The position numbers and the translations under genes are program-made. Positions 26,812 through 36,382 of a stretch of 64,000 nucleotides of DNA are shown piece by piece. Location of the stretch: assembly GCA_029339505.1 (NCBI GenBank), contig JAQISU010000346.1:1499501-1563500 (forward strand). Direction: 5' to 3'. The DNA comes from Unio delphinus (lineage: Eukaryota > Mollusca > Bivalvia > Unionida > Unionidae). The notes beneath the pieces are model-generated. The model was not told the DNA's origin and ran no database searches. It saw nothing but the letters and a program-made list of their open reading frames with translations. The first letter of the stretch is position 1. The number at the start of each line of letters is the position of its first letter.

Positions 26812-27745
26812 CTGAGAAAATATTTTAAAACACACATACAACAATATTTTATCCAAAAAAAGTTTTAATGAATTATACTGAAAAATATAAACACTTTATG
26901 TTATTACCATAGACTCTTCTGTTCCATTTCCATTTTAAATGTTTCATGATACGTTTATTTATGTTCATATTACCTCTGCTACCCAAGAGTAACTAGAACT
27001 GAAAATTTTAAGAATATACGAAGTTGAAGAAATATCAGTAAATACGATATGCTGCTACAATAGTTAATGATACATTCAAAAATCTGTGATGTCAAAGTAT
27101 GAATCGCAGTATCTTCTTTTGGATTTACTCCTACTGAATGGAAATCATAAGAAGTGAAAGAAAATAAATGCTAAATATTTCATATATTTTCAATCATTTT
27201 CTTATTCGTTCTGTATCCTTCACACGTAGTAATTTCATCGTGTAACACATTTTCGTAATCTTCACCAAACTATGGAAACAATGTAATTTGTTATTGCGGG
27301 TGACAATTCTCTTTTGACATGTATTTACCGTGAATTGTTTAGGTGTTTATCTTTGAAATACGTACGTTTTCTCTTAATTGTGTGTGGTATTCTTATTATG
27401 TGATGGTGGTATTGAACCATCTACCTTGGAGTTTAGGTCGATTTCTGGAGTAATGTGTTTGTAATAAAAGTAATTTTCATTGATATGAATCTATTGCATA
27501 ATCGTGAGACATAAGATAATTGTTACGTTTCTGTCACCTATCCGATAAATACTGTTAAAATCCAATCTATACGAAATGTATATGCAAGCTATAAAGCTTA
27601 GTCGCTTAAAACAGTAGTTCAAAATTATTTGATTTTTAAATAAATATCGAATTTCAATTGTCGTTGGTTCATTTGATCATCCTCATACATGATTTCGATT
27701 ATTCTGCACTAATAGTACACGTGACAACTCAATTTTCTTGTCTCT

Positions 27746-28560
27746 TCGTTAGTCTGATGTAGAAAATGTATACGAGTTAAGGCTTGTTTTGTTATTTTAA
27801 TCGTTAGTGTTTGCCTGGGTCCCCCTTAAAACAGATCATAAAGGTAGAGTGAATGCATCATACTTTTGAGACTTTGCATGTAAAAAACGAAATGAAAGTA
27901 AATTATTATGAAATATGTTTAAACATAAACTGTAATTTCAAAAGTCTAATATGTTTTATATAACTCGTATATCGTTTACATTTGTCTAATAAATACCTAA
28001 CCATATGTCCTGCAAATCATTTATAAAGAACTGGAAATGTAGGCAGTTGGAAAACTAACTTACCTGTTTCAATTCGCTAATCTGTCCAAGCTAATTATTA
28101 TTTCAAACAAGAATAAATAGTATTGTTCCAGCAACGTACTTCATATGAATGTCATACGATCCTCGTTAGTTCTGATGCTTGTTTCTCTTAGTATCTTGGC
28201 GTTTGTTTTAAAAGGCAATGATGGTGCTGATTATATTATGACGTATCTTATGGATATTATGGATCGTATCTACCATTATCATTCTATGAATGTGTTTAAA
28301 GTGTCAGTATTCTGAACGTTGAGATTGCTTTGAGATTTGCATTCCCATTTATTGTTAATGGTTTATTGAATTGCACAGGATTTTGTGTTTTCGTCATTTT
28401 TCGAGATAAATGGAAACAGGTGTAAAACACACTTTAAAAACCATGCACCTATTAAACAGGTGGATCCGCAATATCCAGGAGAACATGATTTATAAGTCTA
28501 ATTTGATCTTATATCATATACATTTTAAGAAACTAAACGTCCCATAAAGGAAAAAGCAGA
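27746..28560. other. Intron 1 of gene 1, unique part beyond the array
   Basis: AT-rich, stop-dense in all frames. Nothing recognised beyond the decayed edge of the array at its left end. Confidence 0.5.
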
Positions 28561-28574
28561 ACATGTGGAAATGT

Positions 28575-28905
28575 TTACTGTGGTTTATCATATCATATAT
28601 ACTTATTGTGAACATGAACATATTGGTGAAACAGGCAAAGTGTTAGAAAGAAGGATTAAGGAACACTTCAGTAGAGGTATAGAGTCTTCTGTGAGACATG
28701 AACAGTATTAAATTACTCCATCCTATCAAAAGTTATCACATGAAGACAACAGATCCAAAAGGAAGGAGAAAGATGTTATTAAAATATGTCATTAGAGGCC
28801 AATACCGAACGCAGAAGAAGGGGCTTGAATTACTTACTACCCATCTACACCAGCGTCCAAGTATTGGACGATGGTTATGTCTGACGATCACCTATACACG
28901 ATGAT
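28575..28905 (+). pseudogene. Penelope-like element GIY-YIG endonuclease relic
   Basis: A plus-strand frame reads VVYHI, then a Cys, then HIGETGKVLERRIKEHF, which fits the GIY-YIG core of Penelope-like retroelement endonucleases (VY..I..C....YIGETGR.L..R..EH). After a stop at HEQY, a second frame continues with RRKMLLKYVIRGQYRTQKKG and LELLTTH, resembling the usual C-terminal end of that domain. At least one frameshift and a stop break it. No reverse transcriptase part is visible upstream, so this is a 3' fragment. It sits inside intron 1 of gene 1, antisense to the gene. Confidence 0.6.
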
Positions 28906-29538
28906 GGAGGCATTTCTGACTCCAAGATAAGTAAACTCTTAGTGAGGGAAACTTCTAAAAATATTAGGAAAAATTACTTTATAGTCATTCCGTCGGATAT
29001 GAAACCATGTCCTGCCTACAAACACTGTAATGTCAAATGTATCTAATATCGTGTATATATTGTCAACATCATTTGTATGTGAATCGCAATATTTCCCCCA
29101 GTTTTGTATTGAAATTCTTCTTTCATCAGAGCTATTAGAGCAACATTAACTATAGGCAACTATTTGCACCATTAAATGAAATTCCCATCCTTGTCCATCT
29201 TTAACATTTGTATTACTCTTTTAAACGTATATCACTTTGTACAGTGGGAAGCGTGTGAAAATTACTCATTCCATGGCGTTTGATCGAAATGATATAAAAG
29301 CATCTCACATACATCAATAAATAGCAGAGACAAAAAGATTTTCAAGAAAATGAACTTTAATATAGATGGTCTAGTATTTTGCCATCAAACGTCTTCAAGA
29401 ATATTGTAAAACAAATATATTGCACCTACTATTATTGTCCTCGATAATTCTTATTTAAATATGATTAAAATGAACACAACTTCATTCTAAAATAACCAAC
29501 CACTGCATTATTTGATTTATATTTAAAGTATAACACAC
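28906..29538. other. Intron 1 of gene 1, non-coding
   Basis: AT-rich sequence without a recognisable gene or repeat. Confidence 0.45.
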
Positions 29539-29653
29539 CAGTGTCACATTTTTGGCCCGGAAAAATCCGGAATGCAAGAACAGTGGTATCTGAGAACTTT
29601 ATTAACAAACGATCCACTATTATTACATGGATTAATTGCATAATCGTTGATAT
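29539..29653 (-). pseudogene. Frameshifted, cysteine-depleted EGF exon
   Basis: Acceptor tgcag followed by DINDYAINPC, then YHCSC, a degraded PDFSG and a donor gtgtgt. Length is 115 bp, one more than every intact exon but A9, with an extra A in the run before the last cysteine codon (frame shifts into a stop). The first and third cysteines have become Tyr and Phe. This is an old EGF exon of gene 1, outside the array on its 5' side, that can no longer code. Confidence 0.75.
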
Positions 29654-30187
29654 CTGCATATACACGAACGCAAGTCCTTCAGTTTGAACCTAAATGTCTT
29701 AGGTTTTCTAATGAGTAAAATAGTTTCACATAATAGTCATTATTTAATTGCATGTGTCGTCCAGAAGACATTAAAACATTTCTGATTCGAACATAAAAAT
29801 ATACACTCATGTTTATTGTTTGAATAATTAGGTAAAATGTAATATTTGTTGACCATTTGTGTGTGCTTAATAAAAACAAATTGTTCAAAACACTATTAAT
29901 TTAAATATATCCTAATAAATTCGTAGCGTATATAGCGATTTAATTCCAAATTTAGAGCAGCTGGTAACTATAACAACTGACAATGAACTTTGGCTGTTAT
30001 CGTGCCATGTTAATTATTATCTACTGGATTTTGTTCTCCCTTAACGTGTGTCAAAATATTGTACCGTGCATTATAAGCAAATTGTAAACAAAATATGTGC
30101 ACTTATGTTGCATACTCTTTTGGCTGATTAGAATTGCTGTCGAATGAAATATGCAAGTTCGTTCTGAATGATGCATAGCTAGCGGTG
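29654..30187. other. Intron 1 of gene 1, non-coding
   Basis: No feature recognised; AT-rich with stops in all frames. Confidence 0.4.
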
Positions 30188-30189
30188 AA

Positions 30190-30278
30190 ACTGTTAGTAC
30201 AATTATTATGTCTTTGGTATGATTCATGCATGGTTCGAACCTGCGACCTCCCACATCCACGGCATGTGGGAAATGCTA
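30190..30278 (-). mobile_element. Partial tRNA-derived SINE
   Basis: Shares gtctttggtatga, a B-box-like ggttcgaacctgcgacctcc and neighbouring bases with the fuller copies at 44.3 and 62.6 kb. The box A side and the body are missing. Confidence 0.6.
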
Positions 30279-30554
30279 TTAGCGCATTCATATTGTTATT
30301 GTGTATTGATGAATCTCCGGCAGTGTCGTTATTTTGAAATACACAATACATTCGAATCATTTTGTTTCAGGAAATGTATTTCCTTATTATGAATTATTTG
30401 GTAGCAAACCAAACCCACAAAAACATTTCCGCTCATTTAAATGCATGTGTCGTGCAGAAGATAGCAAAACATTTAGAACTGGCTTGTTTATATATTAACT
30501 ATACCATGAATAATTATTGCCACTGCTTTCAGAGTGTCTATTGAAATGTCAGTT

Positions 30555-30561
<7 letters not shown>

Positions 30562-30613
<52 letters not shown>
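30562..30613. repeat. (AG)n microsatellite
   Basis: About 26 uninterrupted AG dinucleotides in intron 1 of gene 1. Confidence 0.97.
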
Positions 30614-30616
<3 letters not shown>

Positions 30617-31559
30617 AACCATTATAACTTTATGTGACTGGTTTTTATTTATTCCGTACAAACGGTGCGACTTTGCACTTTCCATGACTGCTCCACAAAA
30701 TGAATGTAGTAGAATGTTAGAGCGCTCATGACTTGTAAGATATATCATTGGATAAGAGTAAGTTCACCAAAGTCATTATCTCCCAGTTTATAATTGGCTA
30801 ACATATATGGGTTAATTATCTGATCTGTTGCAATTACGACTAATGGCTTCTGCTGTTTTCCATTGTTGGCATATTAAAATGCCGATACAGTAAGTCAGAT
30901 GAAACACATTAAGCAATGAAACAAAATAACCAACAACACAAAAGGTAAATGCAAACACGTAGATACAAACGTACATTCACTTGTCACTTGAACTTTGACC
31001 ATGTGTTTATTTTTTTGTGCACATTTATTGCGAATTATTCCCACTTTCAATAAATAGACTCAAAACCGTTACATTGGTGAACAGCAAAGCAAAACCATAC
31101 AAAATAAATAATTTAGTGATAGTAATTTGTTAATGCAGCATATGTTAATTCTCACTGTGGAAAAGCGGCAACATCTAACGAATCACAAAGAAACAGAATA
31201 AACAGAGTCTAAAGTTTGTGGATAAAGCTGGCACATGGGAATGCATCGGAGGTCACATACTAATTTACAATAAACTTTTTCAGTGCAAGTCATTTTTTAA
31301 AGAAGTACATTAAGTTTAGTGTGTAAATTGTTTGGTGAATATAACAATGGCATGAAGTGTGGAGTGTATGGCTGCTTAGTAGCTATACAAATGCCAAGGC
31401 AAGTGAAAATAGTACATGAAGTGTATTGTGAATGGTAACTCGTTTGGTGTCTATAACAATGGCAACTCGAATGAAAATAGGACATAAGGTTTGGTGCTTA
31501 CGGCAAATTGTTTGGCTGCTATAATATTGGCATGACACATACAAATATTGCATGAAGAT
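30614..31559. other. Intron 1 of gene 1, non-coding
   Basis: Nothing gene-like. Phrases such as tataacaatggcatgaagtgt recur loosely between 31320 and 31560, suggesting a decayed short tandem repeat. Confidence 0.4.
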
Positions 31560-32013
31560 ATAAAGACATTTAACTGTGAATTATACAGCCAATTACTTGA
31601 AGTTGAGGCTACCATCCATGGTGTAGAGAGTTGCATTTCGGATGTGAAATCATTTATCACAGGTAACAAGCTGCAGATGAATGATGATAAAATTAAGGCC
31701 ATTCTGAACACACCACAAAGACTTTGTCATTCACATCCTTTATCTCAGACAAGCAGTATCAGCAACACCAACATTAAGTTCACACAATAATTGTCCCTTT
31801 TAAGAGTGCTCTTAAAACTCACCTTTTTCGACTGCAGGAACAAACTTAAAGACCTAATAATGTTTTGTATCTGATATGTTTTATTCATGTTTTTATGTTT
31901 CCAATTTTATGAGGGTTTCTTTTTGTGTTTGGTTGTCTGTAGTGTAGTCATATCATTATAGATGTTGTAACGCGCTTAGAGCTTCTAAAGATTAGGTGCT
32001 ATACAAAGTCCTC

Positions 32014-32060
<47 letters not shown>
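31560..32060 (+). mobile_element. L2/CR1-type LINE 3' fragment
   Basis: The plus strand codes VESCISDVKSF and NKLQMNDDKIKAIL, the conserved region after the reverse transcriptase active site in L2/CR1-type elements (..SCI.DVK.WM..NKLQLNDDKTE.L). After a stop and an apparent internal deletion come LKTHLFRL-like sequence, a GCGCTTAGAG..TGCTATACAAA tail and (ATT)n, a common 3' terminus for such elements. The element is 5' truncated and dead. It lies antisense in intron 1 of gene 1. Confidence 0.7.
32017..32060. repeat. (ATT)n tail repeat
   Basis: About 14 ATT units ending the LINE fragment, the usual 3' microsatellite tail of this element type. Confidence 0.9.
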
Positions 32061-32430
32061 CCTATTGCAGTCGATTACACGTGTGGTCCTATTGCAGCGA
32101 ACAGTAATTTCAAGTCATTCCAATCTGATTTTTCATGTAAGCAAATTTCAGTTACCTAGCAATGTAGTAAGTACAATTATTATGAAATCAGTAATAAGAA
32201 GCTATTAATCAAGTCATCATAAGAAGGTGACACCTACAAAGATGCAACTTTTTCTCAAAGTATACCAAGTATAGAAAATTTAGAAATGACCACTGACATT
32301 TACTTTATTACAGAATCATATCTTCTTCCATAGAATCTATACCAAATAAATAAAATAAGATTGTGGTTCGGCTTATAAAGCAAAAAATCTAATTAACTCG
32401 CAATTATTATATATTTAATAATAATATATT

Positions 32431-32658
32431 GTACCTGTACTCGTCAAACATTTTATATTTAATAATAATATATGAGTACCTATACTCGACAATAATTTTA
32501 TATTTAATAATAATATAGTTGTACCTGTACTCGTCAAAAATTCTATATCTAATAATAATATATTCTTACCTGTATTCGTCAATAATGTTATATTTTATAA
32601 TACTCTATTGTACCTGTACTCGTCAATACTTTTATATTTAATAATAATATATGTGTAC
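32431..32658 (-). repeat. 45-bp tandem repeat carrying copies of the exon-1 splice donor
   Basis: Five copies of a 45-bp unit, with gtacctgtac-like cores at 32431, 32476, 32521, about 32565 and 32610, ending at the real exon boundary where the same core occurs at 32655. On the minus strand each core reads TACAG|GTAC or similar, the same string that forms the gene 1 exon-1 donor. The copy near 32565 reads ACAG|GTAAG, closer to the donor consensus than the annotated site. Confidence 0.9.
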
Positions 32659-32995
32659 CTGTACCGCAGCACAAGTCAGCATAGCCATCATCACAGCTGC
32701 ATCTGTCGTTAATGAATGTTCCATGATTACAAAGTTGGTTGCATGGCTTGAAGTCATATCGGAATATTTCTGTTAGGTTATACGATGCGCGGCAGTCTGC
32801 CCAATTGCCACTAGCATCAGGGGGGCAGCACAGACTCTGCCATCTCTTTTGGGTTCCTCCACCACATGAAGCGTTGCAAGTACTCCACTGCGACCAGTTG
32901 TCATATGTTCCAATGGGGCATTGTGCTGAAGTTAACGCAACACCAAAAGCAATCACGAAGGAAGCTGTGAGAAATAATTTCTTGCAATCTTGCAT
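32659..32995 (-). CDS. Gene 1 exon 1: signal peptide plus TSR and EGF-like module
   Basis: Coding start at 32995 (A at -3). Residues 1-25 are a signal peptide with hydrophobic core FVIAFGVALTSA. Then comes a thrombospondin type 1 repeat starting CPIGTYDNWSQWSTC, with a WxxW C-mannosylation motif and CNASCGG, which fits the O-fucose consensus CxxSCG and overlaps an N-A-S sequon. The module has CC pairs and ends in a short EGF-like tail CNHGTF, CSCDDGYADLCC. The exon is 337 bp and ends in phase 1 at ACAG|GTACAC, matching the EGF exons downstream. It is clearly paralogous to gene 2 exon 1 (SLCCPPDA, W..CRA.YN, KPCNQ.C.HGTF shared). Role: secreted or cell-surface adhesion or matrix protein, inferred from modules only. 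Confidence 0.88.
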
Positions 32996-33075
32996 AGTGT
33001 CTAAACGTCCGATTCTACCTTTATTCTGGTAACATGAATCTGACTAAAACGTTTGAACGTTTGATGTTTGTCTCG

Positions 33076-33083
33076 TTTATAAA
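33076..33083 (-). promoter_or_regulatory. TATA box candidate of gene 1
   Basis: Minus strand reads cctTTATAAAcg about 85 bp upstream of the start codon, which allows a start site near 33045 and a 5' UTR of about 50 nt. No other TATA-like site closer to the start was noticed. Confidence 0.5.
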
Positions 33084-33089
33084 GGCAAG

Positions 33090-34496
33090 ACCAGTAATTA
33101 CGCGTTTTATGTTCTCTTAACGACTGGATGTAATTATATACAACGTTGGCTATTCAATGTGACATTTGATGCCTTTATGTTGTGTGCTGTAGGAATTATA
33201 TTTTTTATATTTACATATACCCCTGCAAATATGTTCCCGGGATTATATAAATGATATAGATTCAAAAAAAAAAGAACTGAACTTTGAGCCCTAAATAATT
33301 TAACAAGCCTCTTAATGTGACTTGTTCATGACTCGGAAGCGATAATCTGAGATTATCGGACACAAAATACACGCATGCTATCTAACATATTACAAATTAT
33401 TATTTATTAAAGCTTACTTTCTGCCTACTGTGCTACTAATAACAACTTATACGTGCGTGTGTTCATGTTTTTTAAAGAACATTATGGAAATTAATGCAGA
33501 TAGCACTGATTATTAACGGTCGGATGCACTACTCTATTGATTTTATAATAATCTTGAAATGTTTGCAACGTGCTGCTGGTCCAATCCGCATTCATCTACA
33601 TAAAACAGTTGTTCAAATACTTGAAAAATTGTACATACAATGTATGTAAACTAAGAGTAAGACTGTTTCAAAGTTTAGGAATTATCCAAATGGTATTTGC
33701 TGTATGTTAACTTTAATTCCTCACATATTTCCTCTAGATAGTCGAACAAAATTATTTTGCATATTTTTCCCACATTACATAACATAATATATGTCTAAGG
33801 TAAAAGCCATCCTAGAGGCCACAGTTAATTAGGCGAGAGCCGTTAAGCAAAGTTTGACCGACATGCTGGAATTGTCTATTGTTATAAACGGGAACCTCAT
33901 TTATGTCATATTTCTTGTGACGGAATATGTAAGATAAGTCAATTTAAACGTCCCTTTTATTTTCCATATCAATCCGATTGCCAGATTAGTTAGGAGAGGA
34001 TTGCCCATTTGTGTGAGTAAATGGCCCCGAAAACGTACTCAGTGTAACATTCTAACACAGCACTTTCTATGTTTAATTGGTGTACGTTTGAATCAGCGAA
34101 TTATGCACACACAGGAGTTTTTCTTTTCAAGTAAGTTTCGAAATAGCGGGGACGTTAAATCTTTACAAATTTGTTAGTCTATACAGAGTATATTTTATTA
34201 CCACATTGTACGCATTTTCAATAATTTACGTAGTTTAGATTTCAATGGAAAGAAGTTTGAATGAACTTTTAAGATACATGTTTGAGAGGACATTGATATT
34301 GAAAAGTATGAAGGTTTAAATCAAGCGTCTAGCAAGCAAGCTCGTTTAAAACCTAGACTGATCGACCGGTTTCCAGAAGTACATAGAATATCGAGTATCT
34401 TGATCACTAGATCAACCGGATTAGTCCAGATTAGATCAATAAGTGATATAGTATACTTTAACTTTATTTCAGTCTAATTATGTATGGATGTACGTA
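33090..34496. other. Intergenic sequence upstream of gene 1
   Basis: Contains any upstream control region of gene 1. No conserved motif beyond the TATA candidate and no coding signal seen. Confidence 0.4.
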
Positions 34497-34679
34497 TACA
34501 CGCACGCACGCACGCACGCACGCACGTACGTACGTACGTACGTACGTACGTACGTACGTACGTATGTATGTATGTATGTATGTATGTATGTATGTATGTA
34601 TGTATGTATGTATGTATGTATGTATGTATGTATGTATGTGTGTGCTTGTGTATGTGTGTGTGTACGTACGTACGTACGT
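34497..34679. repeat. Compound tetranucleotide microsatellite (ACGC)n(ACGT)n(ATGT)n(ACGT)n
   Basis: Successive blocks of acgc, acgt, atgt, a short tg-rich stretch, then acgt again. Open frames across it are artefacts of a 4-bp period. Confidence 0.96.
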
Positions 34680-36145
34680 AACTCTTTGTAGTTCTCTCAC
34701 CAATTCTGTTGATCACATTATATGCAGCTGCGCCGAATTGCTGTCACAAAGGAGGAATAATCTGGTATAGTAAAATTATGGTTGCAGAGAGGTAGAGCAT
34801 AAATGTGCTATTTTGTTTTTGAATTTTTATAGTTAGTAATTTGAAGAGAAATTCATAAACTCAAGGTCACATTTTTAATCCCAAAAGAGTATGTCATGCA
34901 CAGGCTACGTGCATCAACTACAATCATTTAAACAACAGAACGGATATCCCCCTCCGACATCAACATCTGTATGTACGTAAACAGTAGGTAATAGTTTTGG
35001 AAGCACCTGTATCCATGGAAATAGTACAAAGTAAAACCAACACACGGTCGTAAAGGAATGTCCTGCCTAATAGCCTAAACAACCGTTCATACAGAGGTGA
35101 AGCATGCAATCATGACTACGGCCGATAAACAATATCTCCACGCTCAGTTAAAAAGTAAATGGTGGAATAAAGAACCTTTAAAATTGTATTCATAGAACGA
35201 AAACAATATTAACTTTTCTACACTTGATTTCCGTATCAATAAATTCCATGTGAGTTGGTTGTTGATCCGATTACATCCGACACGTTTAATATGTAACTTT
35301 AAGAAAAGAGATTGGTTTCACCGGAATTTCTAACGACTGTACATTAGAATGCTGAGTGTATGTTTAGATGGGCTTTTACGTGGAACAGACAAAGAAGATT
35401 ATTTTAATGTATTTGTTTATGAAAACATTTATTTAACTACTTTGTTTTTTTATATTATTTGTGTCTTTAATAGTTTTTTCTTTATTATTATGTGTTATGT
35501 GTAATTGTATTTTGGACTTTACCTTGTTCAAAATCGAATTGATTGTGCACCTGACTGGTAACTTGCAGTTTTAAAACAAATAATACAAAGTAAATATTTC
35601 TCTAAGAGTGTGGTTTACAAATTATCATAATTAACTATTACAGTAAACATATTTATGTTAATCTAAGTCTCAGGCGTCGGATGTCCCTTATGATACATTT
35701 GGTGTACTTGATGTTTCCTATTTTTGTTATTATAAGTTTAGTAAAATACCTTGTCTTGTTGGCGACTTAGAATATAAAAGACATGACATTTGGACCACCA
35801 TATTGGTTCTGGTTTTGTCTTAGCGGCTGATACGATGTTGCCGTAACATCTTGAATCAGAATCAGTCTTATTAGTGTGTTCATAATAACATTATTTTTTA
35901 AAATCAATATTCACTGGAAATACAAAGTGTTTATCTATAATATATGATGACTGGAACATTATTTGTGGAATTATAGTGATTTCGGGATAGATATATTTAG
36001 ATTATGTTATTGTGATGGATGAATCACATCCCTACCATGCATGACATTGGTACATGAGTATATTTGAGACTACAAGCATATCAAAATATTAAAACTGGGT
36101 TTTCATTGGCATACTTTTGGCATTTAATTGATACGTAATACATTT
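34680..36145. other. Intergenic, nothing recognised
   Basis: No long open frame, SINE or LINE motif. Confidence 0.4.
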
Positions 36146-36149
36146 GGGC

Positions 36150-36382
36150 TTGTGATAAAATGTGTAGGACTGTTTGGGGTTGTGATAAAATGCGTAGAAA
36201 CTACTGTGGGCTTGTGATAAAATGTGTAGGACTCTTTGGGCTTGTGATAAAATGTGTAGAAACTATTATGGGTTTGTGATAAAATGTGTAGGACTGTTTG
36301 AGCTTATGATAAAATGTGTAGGAACTATTTTGGGCTTGTGATAAATGTGTATGACTATTCGGAATTGTGATAAAATGTGTAG
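36150..36382. repeat. Minisatellite with gataaaatgtgtagga core
   Basis: Seven copies of ttgtgataaaatgtgtag at spacings alternating around 32-41 bp, with variable spacers such as actgtttgggg and aactattatggg. Confidence 0.9.

Larger units (their letters stand above)
1..27745 (-). repeat. Tandem array of ~2.57 kb three-EGF-exon units
   Basis: Units, phased on the motif agagctaatgatacattcat, start near 1, 2571, 5143, 7715, 10288, 12863, 15383, 17968, 20563, 23164, 24495 and 27060 (partial). Most are 2520-2601 bp; the tenth is only 1331 bp through an internal deletion. Exons and introns repeat together. Introns are about 680 bp (C to B), 650 bp (B to A) and 900 bp (A to next C). Similarity stops near 27745, inside what would be the donor end of a twelfth A exon. 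The left units are nearly uniform and the right units more diverged. The array continues past the left edge. Recurrent 60-100 codon open frames inside the introns are copied with the unit and show no splice logic. Confidence 0.93.
1..33045 (-). other. Gene 1 model: secreted or membrane TSR plus multi-EGF protein, 3' end outside window
   Basis: Gene-level model. Exon 1 (32995-32659) codes a signal peptide and a TSR/EGF-like module and ends in phase 1. All 31 EGF exons downstream on the same strand begin and end in phase 1, so any of them can join it in frame. Protein order is TSR, then C-B-A EGF triplets repeated. The last in-window exon is A1; the C-terminus, and whether it has a membrane anchor like gene 2, lie beyond position 1. 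A nonsense codon in B1 would truncate the product unless that exon is skipped. The architecture recalls large extracellular EGF proteins such as fibrillin-like or Notch-like ectodomains, but no orthologue is recognised. Joining exon 1 to the array across 5.8 kb is inferred from phase, strand and order. Confidence 0.7.

Noticed and set aside
34464..34770. Several long open frames coding YVCM or HTYI repeats
   Set aside because: Translation of a tetranucleotide microsatellite.
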